A program made the translations under genes and the position numbers. Below the pieces are notes generated by a model, which worked only from the letters and a program-made list of their open reading frames with translations, did not search any database and was not told where the DNA came from. From JBAOHV01 sp963714875 (GTDB lineage: Bacteria > Actinomycetota > Acidimicrobiia > Acidimicrobiales > Microtrichaceae), in contig CAVQQI010000010.1 in NCBI GenBank assembly GCA_963714875.1, forward strand, positions 248,001 through 312,000: a stretch of 64,000 bases of DNA, in the 5' to 3' direction. This document shows, piece after piece, positions 52,788 to 62,398 of the stretch. The stretch's first letter is position 1. Each line of letters opens with the position of its first letter.

Positions 52788-55319
52788 GTGTTCGAACGCT
52801 TCACTGACCGTGCCCGCAGGGTGGTCGTGCTGGCTCAGGAGGAGGCTCGCCTCCTCAACCACAACTACATCGGCACCGAGCACATCCTGCTCGGGCTCAT
52901 CCACGAGGGTGAGGGCGTCGCCGCGAAGGCCCTCGAGTCGCTCGGCATCTCACTCGAGGCCGTCCGCCAGCAGGTCGAGGAGATCATCGGTCAGGGCGGC
53001 TCCTCGCCGTCGGGCCACATCCCCTTCACACCCCGCGCCAAGAAGGTTCTGGAGCTCTCGCTGCGAGAGGCGCTCCAGCTCGGCCACAACTACATCGGCA
53101 CCGAGCACATCCTGCTGGGCCTCATCCGAGAGGGCGAGGGCGTCGCCGCCCAGGTCCTGGTCAAGCTCGGCGCCGACCTGTCGCGGGTGCGCCAGCAGGT
53201 CATCCAGCTGCTGTCGGGCTACCCCGGCGCCACCGGCCAGCCGCCCCAGGGCGGAGAGAAGGCCGGCGCCAGCACCGGCTCCGGTGGCGAGACGCCGTCG
53301 GGCTCGCTCGTGCTCGACCAGTTCGGACGCAACTTCACCCAGCTCGCACGCGACAAGAAGCTCGACCCCGTCATCGGGCGCGACCGCGAGACCGAGCGCA
53401 TGATGCAGGTGCTCAGTCGTCGCACCAAGAACAACCCGGTCCTCGTCGGCGAGCCCGGCGTCGGCAAGACCGCCATCGTCGAGGGGCTCGCCCAGGAGAT
53501 CGCGGACGACAACGTTCCCGAGACCCTGCAGGGCAAGCAGCTCTACACCCTCGACCTGGGCGCGCTCGTGGCGGGCTCCCGCTACCGCGGCGACTTCGAG
53601 GAGCGCCTGAAGAAGGTGCTGAAGGAGATCAAGACCCGCGGCGACATCATCTTGTTCATCGACGAGATCCACACCCTGGTCGGCGCAGGCGCCGCCGAGG
53701 GAGCGATCGACGCGGCGAGCATCCTCAAGCCGATGCTCGCCCGAGGTGAGCTCCAGACCATCGGTGCCACCACGCTGGATGAGTACCGCAAGCACCTCGA
53801 GAAGGACGCGGCGCTCGAGCGGCGTTTCCAGAAGGTCGTCGTCGACGAGCCCTCGGTGGCGCACACCATCGAGATCCTCAAGGGCCTGCGCGAGCGCTAC
53901 GAACAGCACCACCGGGTCACGATCACCGACCAGGCCCTGGTCGCTGCGGCCAACCTGGCCGATCGCTACATCTCGGACCGCTTCCTGCCGGACAAGGCGA
54001 TCGACCTGATCGACGAGGCCGGCTCACGGCTGCGCATCCGTCGCATGCAGACGCCGCCCGACTACCGCGAGATCGAGAACGAGCTCGCCGAGGTCGTCCG
54101 TCTGAAGAAGGACGCCGTCGAGTCGCAGGACTTCGAGGAGGCGGGCACGCTGCGTGACCGCGAGAAGGACCTGCTGGCCAAGAAGGAGGCCAAGGACGTC
54201 GAGATGAAGGCGGCCGGCGTCGATCTCTTCGACGAGGTGGACGAGGAAGGCATCGCCGAGGTGCTGTCGCTGTGGACCGGCATCCCGGTCTACAAGCTCA
54301 CCGAGGAGGAGACCGCCAAGCTCCTGCGCATGGAGGACGAGCTGCACCGCCGGGTGATCGGTCAGGAGCAGGCCATCAAGGCCGTCTCCCAGGCCATCCG
54401 CCGCACCCGGGCCGGTCTGAAGGATCCCAAGCGCCCGTCGGGCTCGTTCATCTTCCTGGGCCCATCGGGCGTGGGCAAGACCGAGCTCGCCAAGACCCTC
54501 GCCGAGTTCCTCTTCGGGGACGAGGCGGCGATGATCAGCCTCGACATGTCGGAGTACATGGAGAAGCACACCGTCAGTCGCCTGGTGGGGTCGCCCCCGG
54601 GCTACGTCGGCTACGAAGAGGGTGGTCAGCTGACCGAGGCCGTGCGGCGCAAGCCCTTCTCGGTGGTGCTCTTCGACGAGATCGAAAAGGCCCACCCCGA
54701 CGTGTTCAACACGCTGTTGCAGATCCTGGAGGAAGGCCGACTGACCGACTCCCAGGGCCGCTCGGTCGACTTCCGCAACACCGTGCTGATCATGACCTCC
54801 AACCTGGGAACGGCCGATCTCCGCAAGGCCAACGTCGGCTTCTCCAAGCGGGACGAGGCGGTCACCTACGAGCGGATGAAGGAGAAGGTCAACGAGGCGC
54901 TGAAGGCCCACTTCCGCCCCGAGTTCCTGAACCGCATCGACGACGTCATCGTCTTCCACGAGCTGTCCAAGGACGAGGTCACCACGATCGTCGACCTCAT
55001 GATCAAGCGGGTCGGCGAGCAGCTGGTCGGTCTGGGCATGGGCCTCGAGGTCTCCGACGAGGCCAAGATCCTCCTGGCCGATCGCGGCTACGACCCGACC
55101 CTCGGTGCACGCCCGCTGCGTCGTGCCATCCAACGACTGGTCGAGGACCCGGTGTCGGAGCGGCTGCTCTACAAGGAGTTCCACGCCGGCCACACGATCA
55201 AGGTCGACGTCGCACCCGACCCCGACAACCCCGACGAGCAGATCTTCACCTTCACCGGGGTCGAGGGGTTCACCCCGCCCCCGATCGAGGAGCTGGTGGT
55301 CACCACCACGACCGACTGA
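52788..55319 (+). CDS. clpC: ATP-dependent Clp protease ATP-binding subunit ClpC
   Basis: 843 residues. Two N-terminal Clp repeats (NYIGTEHILLGLIHEGEGVA and its twin), AAA-1 with Walker A GEPGVGKTAIVEG (about 220), a UVR-like middle domain (about 425-460), and AAA-2 with GPSGVGKTELAKTL near 560. The ClpP-contact loop and C-terminal domain follow. It unfolds substrates for ClpP. It is a single gene with its own terminator (55338-55373), near the usual neighbours radA and disA. Confidence 0.97.
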   Translation: MFERFTDRARRVVVLAQEEARLLNHNYIGTEHILLGLIHEGEGVAAKALESLGISLEAVRQQVEEIIGQGGSSPSGHIPFTPRAKKVLELSLREALQLGHNYIGTEHILLGLIREGEGVAAQVLVKLGADLSRVRQQVIQLLSGYPGATGQPPQGGEKAGASTGSGGETPSGSLVLDQFGRNFTQLARDKKLDPVIGRDRETERMMQVLSRRTKNNPVLVGEPGVGKTAIVEGLAQEIADDNVPETLQGKQLYTLDLGALVAGSRYRGDFEERLKKVLKEIKTRGDIILFIDEIHTLVGAGAAEGAIDAASILKPMLARGELQTIGATTLDEYRKHLEKDAALERRFQKVVVDEPSVAHTIEILKGLRERYEQHHRVTITDQALVAAANLADRYISDRFLPDKAIDLIDEAGSRLRIRRMQTPPDYREIENELAEVVRLKKDAVESQDFEEAGTLRDREKDLLAKKEAKDVEMKAAGVDLFDEVDEEGIAEVLSLWTGIPVYKLTEEETAKLLRMEDELHRRVIGQEQAIKAVSQAIRRTRAGLKDPKRPSGSFIFLGPSGVGKTELAKTLAEFLFGDEAAMISLDMSEYMEKHTVSRLVGSPPGYVGYEEGGQLTEAVRRKPFSVVLFDEIEKAHPDVFNTLLQILEEGRLTDSQGRSVDFRNTVLIMTSNLGTADLRKANVGFSKRDEAVTYERMKEKVNEALKAHFRPEFLNRIDDVIVFHELSKDEVTTIVDLMIKRVGEQLVGLGMGLEVSDEAKILLADRGYDPTLGARPLRRAIQRLVEDPVSERLLYKEFHAGHTIKVDVAPDPDNPDEQIFTFTGVEGFTPPPIEELVVTTTTD

Positions 55320-55337
55320 GGTCCGCTCCGAGCGCGA

Positions 55338-55373
55338 CGACGATGGCCGGCCTGAAGTGGCCGGCCATCGTCG
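55338..55373 (+). terminator. terminator after clpC
   Basis: A 15-base-pair stem (CGACGATGGCCGGCC and complement) with loop TGAAGT, 18 bases after the stop codon. Confidence 0.8.
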
Positions 55374-55396
55374 CGTCCGGTGACCAGTCCCAGCGG

Positions 55397-55402
55397 TAGC
55401 CT
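55397..55402 (+). promoter_or_regulatory. -10 element, leaderless promoter of LppM-like gene
   Basis: TAGCCT, eight bases (CCACCGTC), then GTG 55411. Confidence 0.5.
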
Positions 55403-55410
55403 CCACCGTC

Positions 55411-56178
55411 GTGCTCCGCCGCAACCGCTCGCTGGCCGTCCTGTTCGTCGCCGTGGTGGCGGCACTGGTGCTGTCGGCCTGTCGGGTGTCCTCCGAGGTG
55501 GCGATCCGGGTCGAGGACGACGGCTCCGGCCAGGTGTCGGTGACCGTCGGGCTCGATCCCGAGGCAGCTCGACGGCTGGGCGATCCGGCCAGCGCGCTGC
55601 GCACCGATGACCTGGCCGCCGCAGGGTGGGCGGTGGACGCTCCCGAGGTCGCCGACGACGGTGCGTTGACGCTGCGCGCCCGGCGGGACTTCGCCTCGCC
55701 CCAGGAGCTGCCGGTGGTGCTGGACGAGGTCGGCGGAGCCGACGGGGTGTTCCGCGACGTGTCGCTCACCATCACCGACGGCTTCGCGGTGACGGACTAC
55801 GACTTCGACGCTCGGGTGGAGCTGACCGGTGGAGTCGAGCAGTTCGGCGACGATGCCCTGACGGCAGTGCTGGGTGGTGCACCGCTGGCCCGCACCCCCG
55901 AGGAGCTCGCCCTGGAGGGCGGCGCCGACCCCGAGGCCGTGACCTTGCGGGTGGCGGTCGAGCTGCCCGGCGGCACGCCCGACACCGACGGTGCTGTCGA
56001 GGACGGGGTCGCAACCTGGTCGTTCCCGGTCACCGGTGGCGAGCCGACATCGGCGTCGATCTCCTCGACGTCGACGGTGCAGCAGCAGCTGCCACGGGTC
56101 TTGGTGGTCGTGGGGCTGCTGTCGCTGATCGCCGCGCTCGGTCTGGGCGGGTTCGCACTGATCCGCCGCACCACCTGA
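55411..56178 (+). CDS. LppM-like (DUF3153) lipoprotein
   Basis: 255 residues. The signal peptide LAVLFVAVVAALVLSAC carries a lipobox, a single globular domain follows (VAIRVEDDGSGQVSVTVGL), and a C-terminal membrane helix (VLVVVGLLSLIAALGLGGFA) ends with basic residues. This is the layout of mycobacterial LppM, linked to cell-envelope lipid handling and transport. The role here is inferred by family only. Confidence 0.75.
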   Translation: MLRRNRSLAVLFVAVVAALVLSACRVSSEVAIRVEDDGSGQVSVTVGLDPEAARRLGDPASALRTDDLAAAGWAVDAPEVADDGALTLRARRDFASPQELPVVLDEVGGADGVFRDVSLTITDGFAVTDYDFDARVELTGGVEQFGDDALTAVLGGAPLARTPEELALEGGADPEAVTLRVAVELPGGTPDTDGAVEDGVATWSFPVTGGEPTSASISSTSTVQQQLPRVLVVVGLLSLIAALGLGGFALIRRTT

Positions 56179-56195
56179 CGCGACTCGGAACCCCG

Positions 56196-56225
56196 CGAAC
56201 CCCGGGACCCCGAACCCCGGGACCC
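56196..56225 (+). repeat. 15-base tandem repeat, two copies
   Basis: CGAACCCCGGGACCC is repeated twice, with CGAAC starting a third copy that runs into the hairpin that follows. Confidence 0.85.
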
Positions 56226-56226
56226 C

Positions 56227-56277
56227 GAACTGTGCCGCGGAACGCGCCGGATTCCGGCGCGTTCCGCGGCACAGTTC
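56227..56277. terminator. 51-base near-perfect palindrome, probable terminator
   Basis: 25 bases (56227-56251) are exactly complementary to 56253-56277 around one central base. It is far longer than a usual terminator stem and ends 89 bases before radA. Confidence 0.7.
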
Positions 56278-56354
56278 GTTCGGAGGTGTGGTCGCGACGA
56301 CGCTCACCGGGGACCCCGGTCGCAGGGCTCACCGTGGTTGTCAGTGGGTGGACG

Positions 56355-56360
56355 TAGGGT
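56355..56360 (+). promoter_or_regulatory. radA: -10 element, leaderless promoter of radA
   Basis: TAGGGT, six bases (GCGCCC), then ATG 56367. Confidence 0.65.
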
Positions 56361-56366
56361 GCGCCC

Positions 56367-57723
56367 ATGGCACGAACCCGGACCGTCTTCAGGTGCATGA
56401 GCTGCGGCGCCGACGCCCCCAAGTGGGCAGGACAGTGCACGGGCTGCGGCGAGTGGAACACGATGGCCGAGGAACTCGACGTGCCCTCGGCGGCCAGCAT
56501 GCTCAGCCAGCCGCTCATCGCCCCGGTGCCCATCACCTCGGTCCGCTCCTCGGACGGGCGGCCCGTCCCCACCGGCCTGTCCGAGGTCGACCGCGTGCTC
56601 GGCGGCGGGTTGGTACCCGGCAGCGTCACGTTGGTCGGCGGCGAGCCCGGTGTGGGCAAGTCCACGCTGGTCCTCCAGCTCATGGGGGCCCGTGCGCGTG
56701 CCGGCGCAACGGTCCTGTACGTCACCGGTGAGGAGTCCGCCGATCAGGTCCGTCTTCGTGCGGACCGGTTGGACGCCTTGTCGGACAACCTCCTGCTGAC
56801 CGCCGAGACCTCGCTGCCCAATGTCGTGGCCCACCTCGAGCAGCTCCGCCCCGAGATCTGCGTGGTCGACTCGGTCCAGACGCTGCAGGACCCGCAGTAC
56901 AGCTCGGCGCCCGGTTCGGTGACCCAGGTGCGTGAGTGCGCCCACCAGCTGGTCCAGGCTGCGAAGACCACCGGCACCACGGTCATCCTGGTGGGCCACG
57001 TCACCAAGGAGGGTCAGCTCGCCGGGCCCCGGGTGCTGGAACACGTGGTCGACACCGTGCTGTCGTTCGAGGGTGACCGCCACCACGCGCTGCGGCTGTT
57101 GCGGGCACAGAAGCACCGCTTCGGCTCCACCGAGGAGCTCGGTCTGTTCGCAATGGTCGGCGCAGGGCTGGAGCCCGTCCCTGATCCGTCGGGGATGTTC
57201 CTCGGCGACCGTCGCCCCGGCATCCCGGGCGCGGTGGTCACCCCGGCGCTGGAGGGTCACCGTCCGTTGCTGGTCGAGGTGCAGACGCTGGTCGCCGCGT
57301 CGACGCTGTCCCAGCCGCGCCGCTCGGCCCAGGGGCTGGACTCCGGGCGCCTGGCCCTGCTGCTGGCGGTGCTGGACCGCCGGGCGGATCTCCCCATCGG
57401 GGCGCTCGACGTGTATGCCATGGCGGTGGGTGGCGTTCGGGTGGTCGAACCCGGCGCAGACCTGGCCATCTGCGTCGCACTCGCGTCGTCGTTCGTCGGC
57501 CGCCCCGTGTCGGAGACCACCGTCGTGTGCGGCGAGGTCGGCCTGGGCGGCGAGCTGCGCCAGGTCGGCCGACTGGAACGCCGTCTCGCAGAGGCCTCGC
57601 GCATGGGCTTCGCCCACGCTGTCGTGCCGCGCTCCGGCGCCGACCGTCGACGCCCCGATCGAGCTGCTGCGCGTCCCGACGCTCGCCGCCGCGCTCGACC
57701 TGCTCGACCTGCGGCGTACGTGA
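56367..57723 (+). CDS. radA: DNA repair protein RadA (one frame break)
   Basis: About 451 residues. The N-terminal zinc finger CMSCGADAPKWAGQCTGC, RecA-like Walker A GGEPGVGKSTL, KHRFGSTEELGLF (RadA KNRFG motif, with histidine for asparagine) and the Lon-like C-terminal domain are all visible. One extra base near 57642 shifts the frame; the true end VDAPIELLRVPTLAAALDLL is in the next frame and stops at 57723. It drives branch migration in recombination. Confidence 0.93.
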
Positions 57724-57835
57724 CGCCGGCCACCTAGACTGTGTCGATGTTCCGCCCGTGCCGATCCGACCATGACGCCTCCGGCGCGTCGCGGCGCCGA
57801 TCGACCGGGCCCAGCGGTCGGCCGGGAGGCTCCGG

Positions 57836-58910
57836 GTGACCGAGCGGCACAGCAAGGAGCTCCTGAGCGCCCTGGCAGCGGTGGCGCCGGGACGTCCCCT
57901 CAGAGAAGGCCTGGACCGCGTGCTGAAGGCCGGCATGGGCGCACTCATCGTCATCGGTGACGGCCCCGAGGTGCTCAACATCTCCTCGGGCGGGTTCCTG
58001 GTGAACGCCGTCGTTCTCGCCCCAGCGTCTCTCGGAGCTGGCCAAGACCGACGGCGCCATCGTGCTCACGCCGGACGCCGGCTACATCGCCCGGGCCAAC
58101 GTGCACCTGGTGCCCAATCCCAACGTCCCGACCGAGGAGACCGGCACCCGTCACCGCACTGCGGAGCGTGTCGCCCGGTCCATCGGCGTGCCGGTGATCT
58201 CGGTCTCCGAGGACATGGCGGTCGTCACCGTCTACACCAAGAACGAGCGCTACCAGCTGGAGTCCATCCCGGCGATCCTGGGGCGATGCAACCAGGCGCT
58301 GCAGACACTCGAGCGGTACAAGTCGCGACTCGACGAGGTCTCTGCCAACCTCACCTCGCTCGAGGTCGAGGACATCGTCACGCTGCGCGACGTGGTCAAC
58401 CTGTTGCAGCGTGCGGAGTTGGTGGCCCGCATCTCCGAGGAGATCGAGCAGTACCTGACCGAGCTCGGCACCGACGGCCGCCTCATCCGTCTGCAGCTGC
58501 GCGAGCTCATGGCCGGCGTGGAGGATGAGCGCCGTCTGGTGGTGCGCGACTACTTCCACCAGGACGCGTCGTGGAACCTGGAACAGGCCATCGAGACGCT
58601 GTCGGACCTGACGATCGACGAGCTGCTCGACGCCGAAGAGGTCGTGCACAGCCTGCACCTGTCGGGCCAGAACGACGACCTGGACGCGTCGATCGAACCG
58701 CGTGGGTACCGGATCCTGGCGCGCATCCCTCGCCTGCCCGAGGGGATCGCCGAGCGGTTGGTCGATCGTTTCGGTGCGCTCGAGAAGCTGACCCGGGCGA
58801 GTGTCGCGGACCTGGCTGCGGTGGACGGCGTGGGCGAGCACTGGGCGCACACCATCAAGGACGCACTGGCCCGCATCGCCGAGTCCAGCATCCTCGATCG
58901 CTACTCCTGA
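57836..58910 (+). CDS. disA: diadenylate cyclase DisA (one frame break)
   Basis: About 357 residues from GTG, with GGGAGG seven bases upstream. The DAC domain keeps the catalytic DGA (in KTDGAIVL) and RHR (GTRHRTAERV). The central helical domain and the helix-hairpin-helix end (VADLAAVDGVGEHWAHTIKD) follow. One extra G at 58013 breaks the frame between VNAV and FSPQRLSELAK. It makes c-di-AMP and scans DNA for damage, and it pairs with radA just upstream, as usual. Confidence 0.94.
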
Positions 58911-58976
58911 GCCGGCTGGCCGGTCGAGCATGGACAGCTCGGTGAACATGGTCGGACCATCGAACATGGCTGGCCC

Positions 58977-59564
58977 TTGAGTACGGACGACCCGACGCCG
59001 CACCCGTCGGAGCACAAGGGTCGCCGTGTCGTGGTGATCCACACGGCTGCGCAGTGGCGTGCGTGGCTCGCGACGAACGGCGATTCGTCCGACTCGATCT
59101 GGCTCACCGTGTGGAAGCGGGCCGCGGGACCGGGGAAGCTCGGCTACGACGACGTGGTCGACGAGGCGCTGTGCCGCGGATGGATCGACTCGACGATCAA
59201 CGCGTTCGACGACACCAGCTATCTGCTGCTGCTGGCACCTCGCAAGCGCGGCAGCGTGTGGTCGGCGGTGAACAAGGCGCGCATCGCCCGGTTGGTCGGA
59301 GAAGGTCGGATGCAGCCGGCCGGGCAGCGGGTGATCGATGCGGCGATCGCGGACGGGTCGTGGACGATCCTGGATCCGGTCGAGGCGATGATCGAACCGG
59401 ATGACCTGGTCGCCGCGATCGACGCGGCCGACGTACGCGCGACATGGGACGCCTGGGCGTCGAGTCGCCGCAAGCAGGTGCTCGCCGCCCTGGTCCTGGC
59501 CAAGACGGCCCCGACCCGGGCCAAGCGTCTCGCGGCGACCATCGATGAGCTCACCGATTCCTGA
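58977..59564 (+). CDS. YdeI/OmpD-associated family protein
   Basis: 195 residues from TTG. The conserved region WLTVWKRAAGPGKLGYDDVV and EALCRGWIDSTINAFDDTSY, with LAPRKRGSVWSAVNKARIA, defines the YdeI-like family of unknown biochemistry, linked to stress and bacteriocin resistance in some species. The C-terminal helix KQVLAALVLAKTAPTRAKRL is typical. The start is uncertain because no good ribosome-binding site or -10 was found. Confidence 0.82.
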   Translation: MSTDDPTPHPSEHKGRRVVVIHTAAQWRAWLATNGDSSDSIWLTVWKRAAGPGKLGYDDVVDEALCRGWIDSTINAFDDTSYLLLLAPRKRGSVWSAVNKARIARLVGEGRMQPAGQRVIDAAIADGSWTILDPVEAMIEPDDLVAAIDAADVRATWDAWASSRRKQVLAALVLAKTAPTRAKRLAATIDELTDS

Positions 59565-59636
59565 ACCTCGACGAGGGCATGGATGGGGGGTGACCGAGGG
59601 GTGACCGACGCGATGTGCCCCGGTCCTGGCGCTGGG

Positions 59637-59642
59637 TAGGGT
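59637..59642 (+). promoter_or_regulatory. -10 element, leaderless promoter of dienelactone hydrolase gene
   Basis: TAGGGT, six bases (CCGCAC), then ATG 59649. Confidence 0.65.
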
Positions 59643-59648
59643 CCGCAC

Positions 59649-60318
59649 ATGGAGCTGACCCTGCCCAGCGGCACACCTGCGTTCGCCCACATCGTCGACG
59701 GAGCGACCCGAGCGCTCGTCGTGGTCCCCGACATCTGGGGCCTGCGGGAGCTGTACGCGACAGATGGTCGACGATCTCGCCGCCCGAACCGGTTGGTCGG
59801 TCGTCGCGATCGAGCCGTTCCCGGGGCAGTCGCTCGGCGGCGCGGACGATCCCGACGGGTTCGATCAACGATCCTCGGCGTTGCGCTCGATCGACGATGC
59901 CCGACTCCTCGGCGATGCGGTGGCAGCCGCCGAGCTGACCGGGTGCGCCGATGCCGGGCTGATCGGCTTCTGCATGGGCGGCATGTACGCGTTGAAGGCA
60001 GCTGCGCTCGACCGCTTCGATGCCGTCGTCGGCTGCTACGGAATGATCCGGGTGCCCGATGCGTGGGCGGGTCCCGGTCAGGGCCAGCCCCTCGACGCCG
60101 TCGCCCGACGCGGCGACACCGCGGTGATGGCGATCGTGGGCACCGTCGACGCCTGGACCCCACCGGCCGACGTCGACGCGCTCGAAGCCGCCGGAGCGAC
60201 CGTGGTGCGCTACGAGGGGGCCGACCACGGGTTCGTGCACGACCCGTCGCGGCCCGCCCACCGTCCCGACGACGCGGCCGACGCGTGGAACCGGGCGATC
60301 GGGTTCTTGGACTGCTGA
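59649..60318 (+). CDS. dienelactone hydrolase family protein (one frame break)
   Basis: About 222 residues. The alpha/beta hydrolase has VVVPDIWGLRELYA near the N-terminus (family oxyanion region), nucleophile elbow GFCMGGMYALKAA with cysteine as in dienelactone hydrolases, the acid in GTVDAWTPPADV and histidine in GADHGFVHDPS. One extra A at about 59760 breaks the frame before QMVDDLAARTGW. The substrate is unknown. It converges with the Crp-type regulator gene. Confidence 0.88.
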
Positions 60319-60368
60319 ACCCCGTCGCTCGGCCGAGCCCTGTCGGTGGAGCAAGGCCGGCCGGGCAG

Positions 60369-61028
60369 CTACTGCGAGCGGATCTCCAGCTCGCGGCGCT
60401 TCAGGATGCGGTACGAACGATCGTTCTGCTCGATCCAGCCCAGCTTCAAGAAGCTGGCGATCGCCTTGTTGACACGTTCGCGCGACGCGCCGACCAGACC
60501 GGCGAGCTCTTCCTGGGTGATCGGGATCTCGAACTCGTCACGCTCTCCCGCGAGCTCCAGCAGGTGTTTGGCCGTGCGGCCGGTGACGTCCAGGAAGAAC
60601 GCGTCGGCCAGTGCCTCGTCGGTCGACCGGATGCGCTGGCTCAGCAGCCGCACCACCGACCACAACAGCTCGGGCTTGGTCTCCCAGACGCCGCGCAGCA
60701 CGTCGTAGGGGATCTGGATGACCGTCGACGGCTCGAGCGACCGGGCCTCGGCGGAGCGGCCGAGCCCGTCGAACAGGCCCATCTCGCCGAACAGGTCGCC
60801 GCGCTCCATGATCGCGAACATCGACTCGCGTCCGTCGATCGACTTGTTCGAGATGGCGACCCGACCATCGGACACGATGTAGCAGGCGTCCGCCTCGGCG
60901 CCTTCGGAGAACACGACGTCGGAACGGATCAGCTCCACGCTCTCGGCCGCATCGGCCAACTGGCGGAAGTCGTCGTCACCGAACTGGTCGAACAGTTCGA
61001 TGCCCTTGAGGAGATCCATGTCGCTCAC
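60369..61028 (-). CDS. Crp/Fnr family transcriptional regulator
   Basis: 219 residues from GTG, supported by TACCAT six bases upstream. A cyclic-nucleotide-binding fold (FGEMGLFDGLGRSAEARSLE near residue 80) and a winged helix with recognition helix TQEELAGLVGASRERVNKAI make this a Crp-like DNA-binding protein. It lacks Fnr cysteines. It stands where carD is often found before ispD in actinobacteria, but divergently. Confidence 0.9.
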   Translation of the reverse strand: MSDMDLLKGIELFDQFGDDDFRQLADAAESVELIRSDVVFSEGAEADACYIVSDGRVAISNKSIDGRESMFAIMERGDLFGEMGLFDGLGRSAEARSLEPSTVIQIPYDVLRGVWETKPELLWSVVRLLSQRIRSTDEALADAFFLDVTGRTAKHLLELAGERDEFEIPITQEELAGLVGASRERVNKAIASFLKLGWIEQNDRSYRILKRRELEIRSQ

Positions 61029-61034
61029 AGCTGC

Positions 61035-61040
61035 ATGGTA
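61035..61040 (-). promoter_or_regulatory. -10 element, leaderless promoter of Crp-type gene
   Basis: TACCAT, six bases (GCAGCT), then GTG 61028. Confidence 0.6.
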
Positions 61041-61082
61041 CCGACAATGGAGGTGACGTCCGTCTCGTGCGGGCGCTGGCAG

Positions 61083-61088
61083 TAGCGT
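61083..61088 (+). promoter_or_regulatory. ispD: -10 element, leaderless promoter of ispD
   Basis: TAGCGT, seven bases (CGCTCAG), then GTG 61096. Confidence 0.55.
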
Positions 61089-61095
61089 CGCTCAG

Positions 61096-61761
61096 GTGTC
61101 CACCCCCGACAGGACCCCACGTCACCGGTCTGGTGCATCGTCGTGGCCGGTGGGTCGGGTCGCCGGTGGGGTGGCCAGAAGCAGTTCGAGTCGCTGCGCG
61201 GCACTCGTGTGATCGACCGGTCGGTGGCGGCCGCAGCGGGTGCGTGCGACGGAGTGGTGGCGGTGGTGCCCGCCGACGACACCGGCGCGCCGGTCGTCGC
61301 GGTGCCGGGCGCGGAGCACGTGGTGGTGGGCGGCGCGACCCGCTCCGGGTCGGTTCGCGCTGGTCTGGCTGCGGTGCCCGACGACGCCGGGGTGGTCCTG
61401 GTGCACGACGCGGCGCGCCCGCTGGCCCCGGTCGAGCTGTTCGAACGGGTGATCGGGGCGGTGCGCTCGGGTGCTGACGCGGCGGTGCCGGTGGTGGCAG
61501 TGGTCGACACCATCCGTCGTGTCGGCGGCGGGGTCGTCGATCGCGACGACCTGCGAGCGGTGCAGACCCCCCAGGGTTTCCGGGCCGCGATGCTGCGCGA
61601 GGTGCATCGCGGCGCCCCCGAGGCGAGCGATGACGCCGGGCTGGTCGAGGCTGCCGGAGGCAGCGTCGTGCTGGTCGACGGTGACCGGGTCAACCTGAAG
61701 CTGACCGATCCGCTCGACCGGGTCGTGGCCGAGGCGCTCCTCGGCGAGCGGGATCGGCTGA
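61096..61761 (+). CDS. ispD: 2-C-methyl-D-erythritol 4-phosphate cytidylyltransferase (frame breaks at both ends)
   Basis: About 221 residues, the usual size. Motifs are WCIVVAGGSGRRWGGQKQF (nucleotide-binding GGxGxR with lysine), VVLVHDAARPLAPVELFERV and LRAVQTPQGFRA. The core frame has no start upstream of AGGSG: the likely GTG 61096 is in another frame, joined by a frame step near 61115-61125. A +1 step near 61750 gives a normal stop at 61761, whereas the core frame otherwise runs 560 bases into ispF. It makes CDP-methylerythritol in the MEP isoprenoid pathway. Confidence 0.82.
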
Positions 61762-61848
61762 CGAGCCCGGGCAGCCGGGGACCGCCGATGGCCCGCCGAC
61801 CGCTGGCGGGCTCGCCGGGACGCCGCCGGACACGGGAGACTTGCCGCG

Positions 61849-62337
61849 GTGAGCATCCGTATCGGCAACGGCTTCGACATCCATCGCTTCACCGACGACC
61901 CGGCGCGTCCGCTGGTCCTGGGCGGCGAGGTGATCCAGAGCGAGCTCGCGCTCGCCGGGCATTCCGACGCCGACGTCATCGCCCACGCGGTGGCCGAGTC
62001 GCTGCTCGGTGCGGCAGGGCTGGACGACATCGGCACGCTGTTCCCCGACACCGACCCGCGTTGGCGGGGTGCGGACAGCATCGAGTTGCTGGCGGAGTGC
62101 GTCACACGGGTGCGGGCAGCGGGCTGGCAGCCGGTGAACGTCGACTGCTCGGTCATCGCCGAGCGTCCGAAGCTGGCGCCGCACAAGGTCGCGATGCAGA
62201 CCCGGTTGACCGAGGTGGTCGGCGCGCCGGTGACGATCAAGGGAAGGCGCGCCGAGCAGATCGGCGGTCTGGGCCGCGCCGAGGGGATCGCATGTCTGGC
62301 CTCTGCGCTCATCGAGTCGATCGACGGTGCGCCGTGA
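61849..62337 (+). CDS. ispF: 2-C-methyl-D-erythritol 2,4-cyclodiphosphate synthase
   Basis: 162 residues from GTG. IspF motifs are RIGNGFDIHRFTDD (zinc-ligand Asp and His), LALAGHSDADVIAHAVAESL, GLDDIGTLFPDTDPRW and NVDCSVIAERPKLAPH. It cyclises the product made after IspD and IspE. It follows ispD, and its product feeds the polyprenyl synthase seen at 51615-52610. Confidence 0.95.
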   Translation: MSIRIGNGFDIHRFTDDPARPLVLGGEVIQSELALAGHSDADVIAHAVAESLLGAAGLDDIGTLFPDTDPRWRGADSIELLAECVTRVRAAGWQPVNVDCSVIAERPKLAPHKVAMQTRLTEVVGAPVTIKGRRAEQIGGLGRAEGIACLASALIESIDGAP

Positions 62338-62398
62338 GTGGACCGGTGCAGCGCAACGGGTGCCGACCGACGGTGTCGGACGAGGAACGAGGATCGTG

